Assembly (NCBI GenBank): GCA_032622095.1
Contig: CP136063.1
Location: forward strand, 271,617,426-271,681,425
Direction of reading: 5' to 3'
DNA from: Siphonodentalium dalli
Taxonomy: Eukaryota > Mollusca > Scaphopoda > Gadilida > Siphonodentaliidae
DNA length: 64,000 nucleotides
The translations under genes and the position numbers were made by a program. Shown piece by piece: positions 40,587 to 54,700 of the stretch (the first letter of the stretch is position 1; the number at the start of each line of letters is the position of its first letter). The notes under the pieces were generated by a model. It was not told the DNA's origin. It made no database searches and saw only the letters and a program-made list of their open reading frames with translations.

Positions 40587-43500
40587 AGAGCGTTCATTGT
40601 TAGTCTTATTCCTTGTATGTTACAAATAAAGAACGCTCATTGTTAGTCTATTCCTGGAATGCTACAAATAAAGAACGCTCATTGTTAGTCTATTCCTGAT
40701 GTGTTACAAATAAAGAGCGTTCATTGTTAGTCTATACCTGGTATGATACAAATAAAGAGCGTTCATTGTTAGTCTACTCATTGTATATTACCAATAAAGA
40801 GCGTTCCTTGTTAGATAATTCATGGTATGTTACAAATAAAGAACGCTCATTGTTCGCCTATTCCTGGTATGTTACAAATAAAGAGCGTTCATCGTTAGTC
40901 TATTCCTGGTATGTTACAAATAAAGAACGCTCATTGTTAGTCTATTCCTGGTATGTTACAAATAAAGAACGCTCATTGTTCGTCTATTCCTGGTATGTTA
41001 CAAATAAAGAGCGTTCATCGTTAGTCTATTCCTGGTATGTTACAAATAAAGAACGCTCATTGTTAGTCTATTCCTGGTATGTTACAAACAAAGAGCGTTC
41101 ATCGTTAGTCTATTCCTGGTATTGTACAAATAAAGAACGCTCATTGTTTGTCTATTCCTGGTATGTTACAAATAAAGAACACTCATTGTTAGTCTATTCA
41201 TGGTATGTTACAAATAAAGAGCGTTCATTGCTAGTCTATTACAGGTATGTTACAAATAAAGAACGTTTATTGCTAATCTTATTCCTGGTATGTTACAAAT
41301 AAAGAACGCTCATTTTTAGTTTTATTCCTGGTATGTTACAAATAAAGAGCGTTCATTGTTAGTCGATTCCTGGTATGTTACAAATAAAGAGCGTTTATTG
41401 TTTGTCTATTCCTGGTATGTAACCAACAAAGAACGTCCATTGTTAGTCTTATTCCTGGTATGTTACACATAAAGAGCGTTCATTGTTAGTATATTCAATG
41501 TTTGTTACCAATAAAGACCGTTCATTGTTAGTCTTAGTCATGGTATGTTACAAATAAAGAGCGTCCCTTGTTAGTATATTCATGGTATGTTACACATAAA
41601 GATCGTTCATTGTTAGTCTTATTCCTGGCATGTTACAAATAAAGAGCGTTCATTGTTAGTCTTACACATTGTATGTTACAAATAAAGAGCGTTCATTGTT
41701 AGTCTATTCCTGGTTTGTTACAAATAAATAACGCTCATTGTTATATAGTCTATTCTTGGTATGTTACAAATAAAGAGCGTTCATTGTTAGTCTTACTCCT
41801 GGTATGTTACAAATAAAGAACGCTCATTGTTAGTCTATTCCTGGTATGTTACAAATAAAGAGCGTTCCTTGTTAGTATATTCATGGTATGTTACAATTAA
41901 AGATCGTGCATTGTTAGTCTTATTCCTGGTATGTTACACATAAAGAGCGTTCATTGTTAGTCTACTCATTGTATATTACCAATAAAGAGCGTTCCTTGTT
42001 AGAAAATTCATGGTATGTTACAAATAAAGATCGTTCATTGTTAGTCTTATTCCTGGTATGTTACAAATAAAGAACGCTCATTGTTAGTCTATTCCTGGTA
42101 TGTTACAAATAAAGAGCGTTAATTGTTAGTCTATTCCTGGTATGTAACCAACAAGGAACGTCCATTGTTAGTCTTATTCATGGTATGTTACAAATAAAGA
42201 GCGTTCATTGCTAGTCTTACTCCTGGTATGTGACACATAAAGAACGCTCATTATTAGTCTTACTCTTGGTAGGTTACATATAAAGAGCGTTGATTGATAG
42301 TCTATTATTGGTATGTTACATATAAAGAACGCTCATTGTTAGTCTTACTCCTGGTATGTTACAAATAAAGAGTGTTCATTGTTAGTCTTACTCCTGGTAT
42401 GTTACAAATAAAGAACGCTCATTGCTAGTCTATTCCTGGTATGTTACAAATAAAGAGCGTTCATTGTTAGTCTTATTCCTGGTATGTTACAAATAAATAA
42501 CGCTCATTGTTAGTCTATTCCTGGTGTGTTACAAATAAAGAGCGTTCATTGTTAGTCTATACCTGGTATGATACATATAAAGAGCGTTCATTGTTAGTCT
42601 ACTCATTGTATATTACCAATAAAGAGCGTTCCTTGTTAGAAAATTCATGGTATGTTACAAATAAAGAACGCTCATTGTTCGTCTATTCCTGGTATGTTAC
42701 AAATAAAGAGCGTTCATCGTTAGTCTATTCCTGGTATGTTACAAATAAAGAACGCTCATTGTTAGTCTATTCCTGGTATTTTACAAATAAAGAACGCTCA
42801 TTGTTCGTCTATTCCTGGTATGTTACAAATAAAGAGCGTTCATCGTTAGTCTATTCCTGGTATGTTACAAATAAAGAACGCTCATTGTTAGTCTATTCCT
42901 GGTATGTTACAAATAAAGAGCGTTCATCGTTAGTCTATTACTGGTATGTTAGAAATAAAGAACGCTCATTGATTGTCTATTCCTGGTATGTTACAAATAA
43001 AGAACACTCATTGTTAGTCTATTCCTGGTATGTTATAAATAAAGAGCGTTCATTGTTAGTCTATTCATGATATATTACACATAAAGAACGCTCATTGTTA
43101 GTCTTACTCCTGGTATGTTACAAATAAAGAACGCTCATTGTTAGTCTTACTCCTGGTATGTTACAAATAAAGAGCGTTCATTGTTAGTCTTACTCCTGGT
43201 ATGTTACAAATAAAGAGAGTTCATTGTTAGTCTATTCCTGGTATGTTACAAATAAAGAACCCTCATTGTTAGTCTATTCCTGGATTGTAACCAACAAAGA
43301 ACGTCCATTGTTAGTCTTATTCATGGTATGTTACAAATAAAGAACGCTCATTGTTAGTCTATTCCTGGTATGTTACAAATAAAGAGCGTTCATCGTTAGT
43401 CTATTCCTGGTATGTTACAAATAAAGAACGCTCATTGTTAGTCTATTCCTGGTATGTTACAAATAAAGAGCGTTCATTGTTAGTCTATTCCTGGTATGTT

Positions 43501-44866
43501 ACAAATAAAGAACGCTCATTGTTTGTCTATTCCTGGTATGTTACAAATAAAGAACGCTCACCGTTAGTCTATTCCTGGTATGTTATAAATAAAGAGCGTT
43601 TATTGTTAGTCTATTCCTCGTTTGTTATAAATAAAGAGCGTACATTGTTAGTCTATTCCTGATATATTACACATAAAAAACGCTCATTGTTAGTCTTACT
43701 CCTGGTATGTTAACAAATAAAGAGCGTTCATTGTTAGTCTTACTCCTGGTATGTTTCAAATAAAGAATGTTCATTGTTAGTCTATTCCTGGTATGTTACA
43801 CACAAAGAGCGTTCATTGTCAGTCTACTCATTGTATATTACCAATAAAGACCGTCCCTTGTTAGTATATTCATGGTATGTTACAAATAAAGATCGTTCAT
43901 TGTTAGTCTTATTCCTGGTATGTTACAAATAAAGAGCGTTCATTGTTAGTCTTACACATTGTATGTTACAAATAAAGAGCGTTCACTGTTAGTCACCTCC
44001 TGACAAATAACCAATACTGAGCGTTCATTGTTAGTCTATTCCTGGTATGTTACCAATAAAGATCATTCATTGTTAGTCTTATTCCTGTGATGTTACAAAT
44101 AAAGAGCGTTAATTGTTAGTCTATTCTTGGTATGTTACAAATAAAGAGCGTTCATTGTTAGTCTTACTCCTGGTATGTTACAAATAAAGAACACTCATTG
44201 TTAGTCTATTCCTGGTATGTTATAAATAAAGAGCGTTCCTTGTTAGTATATTCATGGTATGTTACAAATAAAGATCGTGCATTGTTAGTCTTATTCCTGG
44301 TATGTTACACATAAAGAGCGTTCATTGTTAGTCTACTCATTGTATATTACCAATAAAGAGCGTTCCTAGTTAGAAAATTCATGGTATGTTACAAATAAAG
44401 ATCGTTCATTGTTAGTCTTATTCCTGGTATGTTACAAATAAAGAACGCTCATTGTTAGTCTATTCCTGTTATGTTACAAATAAAGAGCGTTAGTTGTTAG
44501 TCTATTCCTGGTATGTAACCAACAAGGAACGTCCATTGTTAGTCTTACTCCTGGTATGTTACAAATAAAGAACGCTCATTATTAGTCTTACTCTTGGTAT
44601 GTTACATATAAAGAGCGTTGATTGATAGTCTATTATTGGTATGTTACATATAAAGAACGCTCATTGTTAGTCTTACTCCTGGTATGTTACAAATAAAGAG
44701 TGTTCATTGTTAGTCCTACTCCTGGTATGTTACAAATAAAGAACGCTCATTGCTAGTCTATTCCTGGTATGTTACAAATAAAAAGCGTTCATTGTTAGTC
44801 TTATTCCTGGTATGTTACAAATAAATAACGCTCATTGTTAGTCTATTCCTGGTATGTTACAAATAA
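40587..44866 (+). repeat. 4,280-bp higher-order repeat, unit 2
   Basis: This is a tandem neighbour of the preceding unit with the same monomer order and few substitutions. It is recognised by GGAATGCTAC followed by CCTGATGTGTTAC near 40.66-40.71 kb, a pair that recurs at 44.94-44.98 kb. Its marker is at 43,994 and its CTCATTTTTAG monomer at 41,309. The 6-bp insertion of unit 1 is absent. No gene is visible. Confidence 0.83.
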
Positions 44867-46786
44867 AGAGCGTTCATTGTTAGTCTTATTCCTTGTATGT
44901 TACAAATAAAGAACGCTCATTGTTAGTCTATTCCTGGAATGCTACAAATAAAGAACGCTCATTGTTAGTCTATTCCTGATGTGTTACAAATAAAGAGCGT
45001 TCATTGTTAGTCTATACCTGGTATGATACAAATAAAGAGCGTTCATTGTTAGTCTACTCATTGTATATTACCAATAAAGAGCGTTCCTTGTTAGATAATT
45101 CATGGTATGTTACAAATAAAGAACGCTCATTGTTCGCCTATTCCTGGTATGTTACAAATAAAGAGCGTTCATCGTTAGTCTATTCATGGTTTGTTACAAA
45201 TAAAGAACGCTCATTGTTAGTCTATTCCTGGTATGTTACAAATAAAGAACGCTCATTGTTCGTCTATTCCTGGTATGTTACAAATAAAGAGCGTTCATCG
45301 TTAGTCTATTCCTGGTATGTTACAAATAAAGAACGCTCATTGTTAGTCTATTCCTGGTATGTTACAAACAAAGAGCGTTCATCGTTAGTCTATTCCTGGT
45401 ATTGTACAAATAAAGAACGCTCATTGTTTGTCTATTCCTGGTATGTTACAAATAAAGAACACTCATTGTTAGTCTATTCATGGTATGTTACAAATAAAGA
45501 GCGTTTATTGCTAGTCTATTACAGGTATGTTACAAATAAAGAACGTTTATTGCTAATCTTATTCCTGGTATGTTACAAATAAAGAACGCTCATTTTTAGT
45601 TTTATTCCTGGTATGTTACAAATAAAGAGCGTTCATTGTTAGTCTATTCCTGGTATGTTACAAATAAAGAGCGTTTATTGTTTGTCTATTCCTGGTATGT
45701 AACCAACAAAGAACGTCCATTGTTAGTCTTATTCCTGGTGTGTTACACATAAAGAGCGTTCATTGTTAGTATATTCATTGTTTGTTACCAATAAAGACCG
45801 TTCATTGTTAGTCTTAGTCATGGTATGTTACAAATAAAGAGCGTCCCTTGTTAGTATATTCATGGTATGTTACACATAAAGATCGTTCATTGTTAGTCTT
45901 ATTCCTGGCATGTTACAAATAAAGAGCGTTCATTGTTAGTCTTACACATTGTATGTTACAAATAAAGAGCGTTCATTGTTAGTCTATTACTGGTTTGTTA
46001 CAAATAAATAACGCTCATTGTTATATAGTCTATTCTTGGTATGTTACAAATAAAGAGCGTTCATTGTTAGTCTTACTCCTGGTATGTTACAAATAAAGAA
46101 CGCTCATTGTTAGTCTATTCCTGGTATGTTATAAATAAAGAGCGTTCATTGTTAGTATATTCATGGTATGTTACAATTAAAGATTGTGCATTGTTAGTCT
46201 TATTCCTGGTATGTTACACATAAAGAGCGTTCATTGTTAGTCTACTCATTGTATATTACCAATAAAGAGCGTTCCTTGTTAGAAAATTTATGGTATGTTA
46301 CAAATAAAGATCGTTCATTGTTAGTCTTATTCCTGGTATGTTACAAATAAAGAACGCTCATTGTTAGTCTATTCCTGGTATGTTACAAATAAAGAGCGTT
46401 AATTGTTAGTCTATTCCTGGTATGTAACCAACAAGGAACGTCCATTGTTAGTCTTATTCATGGTATGTTACAAATAAAGAGCGTTCATGGCTAGTCTTAC
46501 TCCTGGTATGTGACAAATAAAGAACGCTCATTATTAGTCTTACTCTTGGTAGGTTACATATAAAGAGCGTTGATTGATAGTCTATTATTGGTATGTTACA
46601 TATAAAGAACGCTCATTGTTAGTCTTACTCCTGGTATGTTACAAATAAAGAGTGTTCATTGCTAGTCTTACTCCTGGTATGTTACAAATAAAGAACGCTC
46701 ATTGCTAGTCTATTCCTGGTATGTTATAAATAAAGAGCGTTCATTGTTAGTCTTATTCCTGGTATGTTACAAATAAATAACGCTCA
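44867..46786 (+). repeat. Partial third 4.28-kb unit, broken at 46.79 kb
   Basis: It continues the 4.28-kb order at +4,280 (CTCATTTTTAG monomer at 45,589) but diverges towards 46.1 kb, with ATTCATTGTTTG instead of ATTCAATGTTTG and TTATAAATAAAG instead of TTACAAATAAAG. It stops at about 46,790, where the AAATAAATAACGCTC monomer is followed by GGTATGCTAC (as at 12.0 kb) instead of GGTGTGTTAC. That switch marks a recombination junction. The stretch 45.6-46.79 kb and the stretch 47.46-48.65 kb are paralogous at +1,867. Confidence 0.72.
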
Positions 46787-48794
46787 TTGTTAGTCTATTC
46801 CTGGTATGCTACAAATAAAGAACGCTCATTGTTAGTCTATTCCTGGTGTGTTACAAATAAAGAGCGTTCATTGTTAGTCTATACCTGGTATGATACAAAT
46901 AAAGAGCGTTCATTGTTAGTCTACTCATTGTATATTACCAATAAAGAGCGTTCCTTGTTAGAAAATTCATGGTATGTTACAAATAAAGAACGCTCATTGT
47001 TCGCCTATTCCTGGTATGTTACAAATTAAGAGCGTTCATCGTTAGTCTATTCCTGGTATGTTACAAATAAAGAACGCTCATTGTTAGTCTATTCCTGGTA
47101 TGTTACAAATAAAGAACGCTCATTGTTCGTCTATTCCTGGTATGTTACAAATAAAGAGCGTTCATCGTTAGTCTATTCCTGGTATGTTACAAATAAAGAA
47201 CGCTCATTGTTAGTCTATTCCTGGTACGTTACAAACAAAGAGCGTTCATCGTTAGTCTATTCCTGGTATGTTACAAATAAAGAACGCTCATTGTTTGTCT
47301 ATTCCTGGTATGTTACAAATAAAGAACACTCATTGTTAGTCTATTCATGGTATGTTACAAATAAAGAGCGTTCATTGCTAGTCTATTACAGGTATGTTAC
47401 AAATAAAGAACGTTTATTGCTAATCTTATTCCTGGTATGTTACAAATAAAGAACGCTCATTTTTAGTTTTATTCCTGGTATGTTACAAATAAAGAGCGTT
47501 CATTGTTAGTCTATTCATGGTATGTTACAAATAAAGAGCGTTTATTGTTTGTCTATTCCTGGTATGTAACCAACAAAGAACGTCCATTGTTAGTCTTATT
47601 CCTGGTATGTTACACATAAAGAGCGTTCATTGTTAGTATATTCATTGTTTGTTACCAATAAAGACCGTTCATTGTTAGTCTTAGTCATGGTATGTTACAA
47701 ATAAAGAGCGTCCCTTGTTAGTATATTCATGGTATGTTACACATAAAGATCGTTCATTGTTAGTCTTATTCCTGGCATGTTACAAATAAAGAGCGTTCAT
47801 TGTTAGTCTTACACATTGTATGTTACAAATAAAGAGCGTTCTTTGTTAGTCTATTCCTGGTTTATTACAAATAAATAACGCTCATTGTTATATAGTCTAT
47901 TCTTGGTATGTTACAAATAAAGAGCGTTCGTTGTTAGTCTTACTCCTGGTATGTTACAAATAAAGAACGCTCATTGTTAGTCTATTCCTGGTATGTTATA
48001 AATAAAGAGCGTTCCTTGTTAGTATATTCATGGTATGTTACAATTAAAGATCGTGCATTGTTAGTCTTATTCCTGGTATGTTACACATAAAGAGCGTTCA
48101 TTGTTAGTCTACTCATTGTATATTACCAATAAAGAGCGTTCCTTGTTAGAAAATTCATGGTATGTTACAAATAAAGATCGTTCATTGTTAGTCTTATTCC
48201 TGGTATGTTACAAATAAAGAACGCTCATTGTTAGTCTATTCCTGGTATGTTACAAATAAAGAGCGTTAACTGTTAGTCTATTCCTGGTATGTAACCAACA
48301 AGGAACGTCCATTGTTAGTCTTATTCATGGTATGTTACAAATAAAGAGCGTTCATTGCTAGTCTTACTCCTGGTATGTGACAAATAAAGAACGCTCATTA
48401 TTAGTCTTACTCTTGGTAGGTTACATATAAAGAGCGTTGATTGATAGTCTATTATTGGTATGTTACATATAAAGAACGCTCATTGTTAGTCTTACTCCTG
48501 GTATGTTACAAATAAAGAGTGTTCATTGTTAGTCTTACTCCTGGTATGTTACAAATAAAGAACGCTCATTGCTAGTCTATTCCTGGTATGTTACAAATAA
48601 AGAGCGTTCATTGTTAGTCTTATTCCTGGTATGTTACAAATAAATAACGCTCATTGTTAGTCTATTCCTGGTGTGTTACAAATAAAGAGCGTTCATTGTT
48701 AGTCTATACCTGGTATGATACAAATAAAGAGCGTTCATTGTTAGTCTACTCATTGTATATTACCAATAAAGAGCGTTCCTTGTTAGAAAATTCA
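46787..48794 (+). repeat. Second copy of linker block D
   Basis: Matches 12,009-14,016 at +34,778, including the ACAAATTAAGAGCG variant near 47,022 and the CTCATTTTTAG monomer at 47,456. Small differences, such as TTTATTACAAATAAATAACG near 47,860, show the copies have diverged slightly. It leads directly into another 8.65-kb unit, as block D does on the left, so the segment duplication included both. Confidence 0.75.
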
Positions 48795-51700
48795 TGGTAT
48801 GTTACAAATAAAAAACGCTCATTGTTCGTCTATTCCTGGTACGTTACAAATAAAGAGAGCGTTCATCGTTAGTCTATTCCTGGTATGTTACAAATAAAGA
48901 ACGCTCATTGTTAGTCTATTCCTGGTATGTTACAAATAAAGAACGCTCATTGTTCGTCTATTCCTGGTATGTTACAAATAAAGAGCGTTCATCGTTAGTC
49001 TATTCCTGGTATGTTACAAATAAAGAACGCTCATTGATTGTCTATTCCTGGTATGTTACAAATAAAGAACACTCATTGTTAGTCTATTCCTGGTATGTTA
49101 TAAATAAAGAGCGTTCATTGTTAGTCTATTCATGATATATTACACATAAAGAACGCTCATTGTTAGTCTTACTCCTGGTATGTTACAAATAAAGAACGCT
49201 CATTGTTAGTCTTACTCCTGGTATGTTACAAATAAAGAGCGTTCATTGTTAGTCTTACTCCTGGTATGTTACAAATAAAGAGAGTTCATTGTTAGTCTAT
49301 TCCTGGTATGTTACAAATAAAGAACCCTCATTGTTAGTCTATTCCTGGATTGTAACCAACAAAGAACGTCCATTGTTAGTCTTATTCATGGTATGTTACA
49401 AATAAAGAACGCTCATTGTTAGTCTAATCCTGGTATGTTACAAATAAAGAGCGTTCATCGTTAGTCTATTCCTGGTATGTTACAAATAAAGAACGCTCAT
49501 TGTTAGTCTATTCCTGGTATGTTACAAATACAGAGCGTTCATTGTTAGTCTATTCCTGGTATGTTACAAATAAAGAACGCTCATTGTTTGTCTATTCCTG
49601 GTATGTTACAAATAAAGAACGCTCACAGTTAGTCTATTCCTGGTATGTTATAAATAAAGAGCGTTTATTGTTAGTCTATTCCTCGTTTGTTATAAATAAA
49701 GAGCGTACATTGTTAGTCTATTCCTGATATATTACACATAAAGAACGCTCATTGTTAGTCTTACTCCTGGTATGTTACAAATAAAGAGCGTTCATTGTTA
49801 GTCTTACTCCTGGTATGTTTCAAATAAAGAATGTTCATTGTTAGTCTATTCCTGGTATGTTACACACAAAGAGCGTTCATTGTCAGTCTACTCATTGTAT
49901 ATTACCAATAAAGACCGTCCCTTGTTAGTATATTCATGGTATGTTACAAATAAAGATCGTTCATTGTTAGTCTTATTCCTGGTATGTTACAAATAAAGAG
50001 CGTTCATTGTTAGTCTTACACATTGTATGTTACAAATAAAGAGCGTTCACTGTTAGTCACCTCCTGACAAATAACCAATACTGAGCGTTCATTGTTAGTC
50101 TATTCCTGGTATGTTACCAATAAAGATCATTCATTGTTAGTCTTATTCCTGTGATGTTACAAATAAACAGCGTTAATTGTTAGTCTATTCTTGGTATGTT
50201 ACAAATAAAGAGCGTTCATTGTTAGTCTTACTCCTGGTATGTTACAAATAAAGAACACTCATTGTTAGTCTATTCCTGGTATGTTATAAATAAAGAGCGT
50301 TCCTTGTTAGTATATTCATGGTATGTTACAAATAAAGATCGTGCATTGTTAGTCTTATTCCTGGTATGTTACACATAAAGAGCGTTCATTGTTAGTCTAC
50401 TCATTGTATATTACCAATAAAGAGCGTTCCTTGTTAGAAAATTCATGGTATGTTACAAATAAAGATCGTTCATTGTTAGTCTTATTCCTGGTATGTTACA
50501 AATAAAGAACGCTCATTGTTAGTCTATTCCTGGTATGTTACAAATAAAGAGCGTTAATTGTTAGTCTATTCCTGGTATGTAACCAACAAGGAACGTCCAT
50601 TGTTAGTCTTAAGCCTGGTATGTTACAAATAAAGAACGCTCATTATTAGTCTTACTCTTGGTATGTTACATATAAAGAGCGTTGATTGATAGTCTATTAT
50701 TGGTATGTTACATATAAAGAACGCTCATTGTTAGTCTTACTCCTGGTATGTTACGAATAAAGAGTGTTCATTGTTAGTCTTACTCCTGGTATGTTACAAA
50801 TAAAGAACGTTCATTGCTAGTCTATTCCTGGTATGTTACAAATAAAAAGCGTTCATTGTTAGTCTTATTCCTGGTATGTTACAAATAAATAACGCTCATT
50901 GTTAGTCTATTCCTGGTATGTTACAAATAAAGAGCGTTCATTGTTAGTCTTATTCCTTGTATGTTACAAATAAAGAACGCTCATTGTTAGTCTATTCCTG
51001 GTATGTTACAAATCAAGAGCGTTCATTGTTAGTCTATTCCTGTTATGTTACAAATAAAGAACGCTCATTGTTATATAGTCTATTCCTAGTATGTTACAAA
51101 TAAAGAGCGTTCATTGTTAGTCTTACTACTGGTATGTTACAAATAAAGAGCGTTCATTGTTAGTCTTACTCCTGGTATGTTACAAATACAGAATGTTCAT
51201 TGTTAGTCTATTCCTGGTATGTTACAAATCAAGAGTGTTCATTCTTAGTCTATTCCTGTTATGTTACAAATAAAGAACGCTCAATGTTATATAGTCTATT
51301 CCTAGTATGTTACAAATAAAGAGCGTTCATTGTTAGTCTTACTCCTGGTATGTTACAAATAAAGAACGCTCATTGTTAGTCTATTCCTGGTATGTTATAA
51401 ATAAAGAGCGTTCATTGTTAGTCTTACTTCTGGTATGTTAACAATACAGAACGCTCATTGTTAGTCTTATTCCTGGTATGTTACAAATAAAGAGCGTTCA
51501 TTGTTAGTCTATTCCTGGTATGTTACCAATAAAGCTCATTCATTGTTAGTCTTATTCCTGTGATGTTACAAATAAAGAGCGTTCATTGTTAGTCTATTCC
51601 TGGTTCGTTACAAATAAAGAGCGTGTATTGTTAGTCTATTCCTGGTATGTAACCATCAAAGCACGTCCATTGTTAGTCTTATTCCTGGTATGTTACACAT

Positions 51701-54700
51701 AAAGAGCGTTCATTGTTAGTCTTATTCCTGGTATGTTACAAATAAAGAACGCTCATTGTTAGTCTAGTCCTGGTATGTTACATATAAAGAACGTCCATTG
51801 TTATTCTTATTCCTGGTATGTTACAAATAAAGAACGCTCATTGTTAGTCTATTCCTGGTATGTTACAAATAAAGAGCGTTCATTGCTAGTCTATTCCAGG
51901 TATGTTACAAATAAAGAACGTTTATTGCTAATCTTATTCCTGGTATGTTACAAATAAAGAACGCTCATTTTTAGTTTTATTCCTGGTATGTTACAAATAA
52001 AGAGCGTTCATTGTTAGTCTATTCCTGGTATGTTACAAATAAAGAGCGTTTATTGTTTGTCTATTCCTGGTATGTAACCAACAAAGAACGTCTATTGTTA
52101 GTCTTATTCCTGGTATGTTACACATAAAGAGCGTTCATTGTTAGTATATTCATTGTTTGTTACCAATAAAGACCGTTCATTGTTAGTCTTAGTCATGGTA
52201 TGTTACAAATAAAGAGCGTCCCGTATTAGTATATTCATGGTATGTTACACATAAAGATCGTTCATTGTTAGTCTTACACATTGTATGTTACAAATAAAGA
52301 GCGTTCATTGTTAGTCTATTCCTGGTTTGTTACAAATAAATAACGCTCATTGTTATATAGTCTATTATTGGTATGTTACAAATAAAGAGCGTTCATTGTT
52401 AGTCTTACTCCTGGTATGTTACAAATAAAGAACGCTCATTGTTAGTCTATTCCTGGTATGTTATAAATAAAGAGCGTTCCTTGTTAGTATATTCATGGTA
52501 TGTTACAATTAAAGATCGTGCATTGTTAGTCTTATTCCTGGTATGTTACACATAAAGAGCGTTCATTGTTAGTCTACTCATTGTATATTACCAATAAAGA
52601 GCGTTCCTTGTTAGAAAATTCATGGTATGTTACAAATAAAGATCGTTCATTGTTAGTCTTATTCCTGGTATGTTACAAATAAAGAACGCTCATTGTTAGT
52701 CTATTCCTGGTATGTTACAAATAAAGAGCGTTAATTGTTAGTCTATTCCTGGTATGTAACCAACAAGGAACGTCCATTGTTAGTCTTATTCATGGTATGT
52801 TACAAATAAAGAGCGTTCATTGCTAGTCTTACTCCTGGTATGTGACAAATAAAGAACGCTCATTATTAGTCTTACTCTTTGTAGGTTACATATAAAGAGC
52901 GTTGATTGATAGTCTATTATTGGTATGTTACATATAAAGAACGCTCATTGTTAGTCTTACTCCTGGTATGTTACAAATAAAGAGTGTTCATTGTTAGTCT
53001 TACTCCTGGTATGTTACAAATAAAGAACGCTCATTGCTAGTCTATTCCTGGTATGTTACAAATAAAGAGCGTTCATTGTTAGTCTTATTCCTGGCATGTT
53101 ACAAATAAATAACGCTCATTGTTAGTCTATTCCTGTTGTGTTACAAATAAAGAGCGTTCATTGTTAGTCTATACCTGGTATGATACAAATAAAGAGCGTT
53201 CATTGTTAGTCTACTCATTGTATATTACCAATAAAGAGCGTTCCTTGTTAGAAAATTCATGGTATGTTACAAATAAAGAACGCCCATTGTTCGTCTTTTC
53301 CTGGTATGTTACAAATAAAGAGCGTTCATCGTTAGTCTATTCCTGGTATGTTACAAATAAAGAACGCTCATTGTTAGTCTATTCCTGGTATGTTACAAAT
53401 AAAGAACGCTCATTGTTCGTCTATTCCTGGTATGTTACAAATAAAGAGCGTTCATCGTTAGTCTATTCCTGGTATGTTACAAATAAAGAACGCTCATTGT
53501 TAGTCTATTCCTGGTATGTTACAAATAAAGAGCGTTCATCGTTAGTCTATTCCTGGTATGTTACAAATAAAGAACGCTCATTGATTGTCTATTCCTGGTA
53601 TGTTACAAATAAAGAACACTCATTGTTAGTCTATTCCTGGTATGTTATAAATAAAGAGCGTTCATTGTTAGTCTATTCATGATATATTACACATAAAGAA
53701 CGCTCATTGTTAGTCTTACTCCTGGTATGTTACAAATAAAGAACGCTCATTGTTAGTCTTACTCCTGGTATGTTACAAATAAAGAGCGTTCATTGTTAGT
53801 CTTACTCCTGGTATGTTACAAATAAAGAGAGTTCATTGTTAGTCTATTCCTAGTATGTTACAAATAAAGAACCCTCTTTGTTAGTCTATTCCTGGATTGT
53901 AACCAACACAGAACGTCCATTGTTAGTCTTATTCATGGTATGTTACAAATAAAGAACGCTCATTGTTAGTCTATTCCTGGTATGTTACAAATAAAGAGCG
54001 TTCATCGTTAGTCTATTCCTGGTATGTTACAAATAAAGAACGCTCATTGTTAGTCTATTCCTGGTATGTTACAAATAAAGAGCGTTCATTGTTAGTCTAT
54101 TCCTGGTATGTTACAAATAAAGAACTCTCATTGTTTGTCTATTCCTGGTATGTTACAAATAAAGAACGCTCATCGTTAGTCTATTCCTGGTATGTTATAA
54201 ATAAAGAGCGTTTATTGTTAGTCTATTCCTCGTTTGTTATAAATAGAGAGCGTTCATTGTTAGTCTATTCCTGATATATTACACATAAAGAACGCTCATT
54301 GTTAGTCTTACTCCTGGTATGTTACAAATAAAGAATGTTCATTGCTGGTCTATTCCAGGTATGTTACACATAAAGAGCGTTCATTGTCAGTCTACTCATT
54401 GTATATTACCAATAAGAGCGTCCCTTGTTAGTATATTCATGGTATGTTACAAATAAAGATCGTTCATTGTTAGTCTTATTCCTGGTATGTTTCAAATAAA
54501 GAGCGTTCATTGTTAGTCTTACACATTGTATGTTACAAATAAAGAGCGTTCACTGTTAGTCACCTCCTGACAAATAACCAATACTGAGCGTTCATTGTTA
54601 GTCTATTCCTGGTATGTTACCAATAAAGATCATTCATTGTTAGTCTTATTCCTGTGATGTTACAAATAAAGAGCGTTAATTGTTAGTCTATTCTTGGTAT

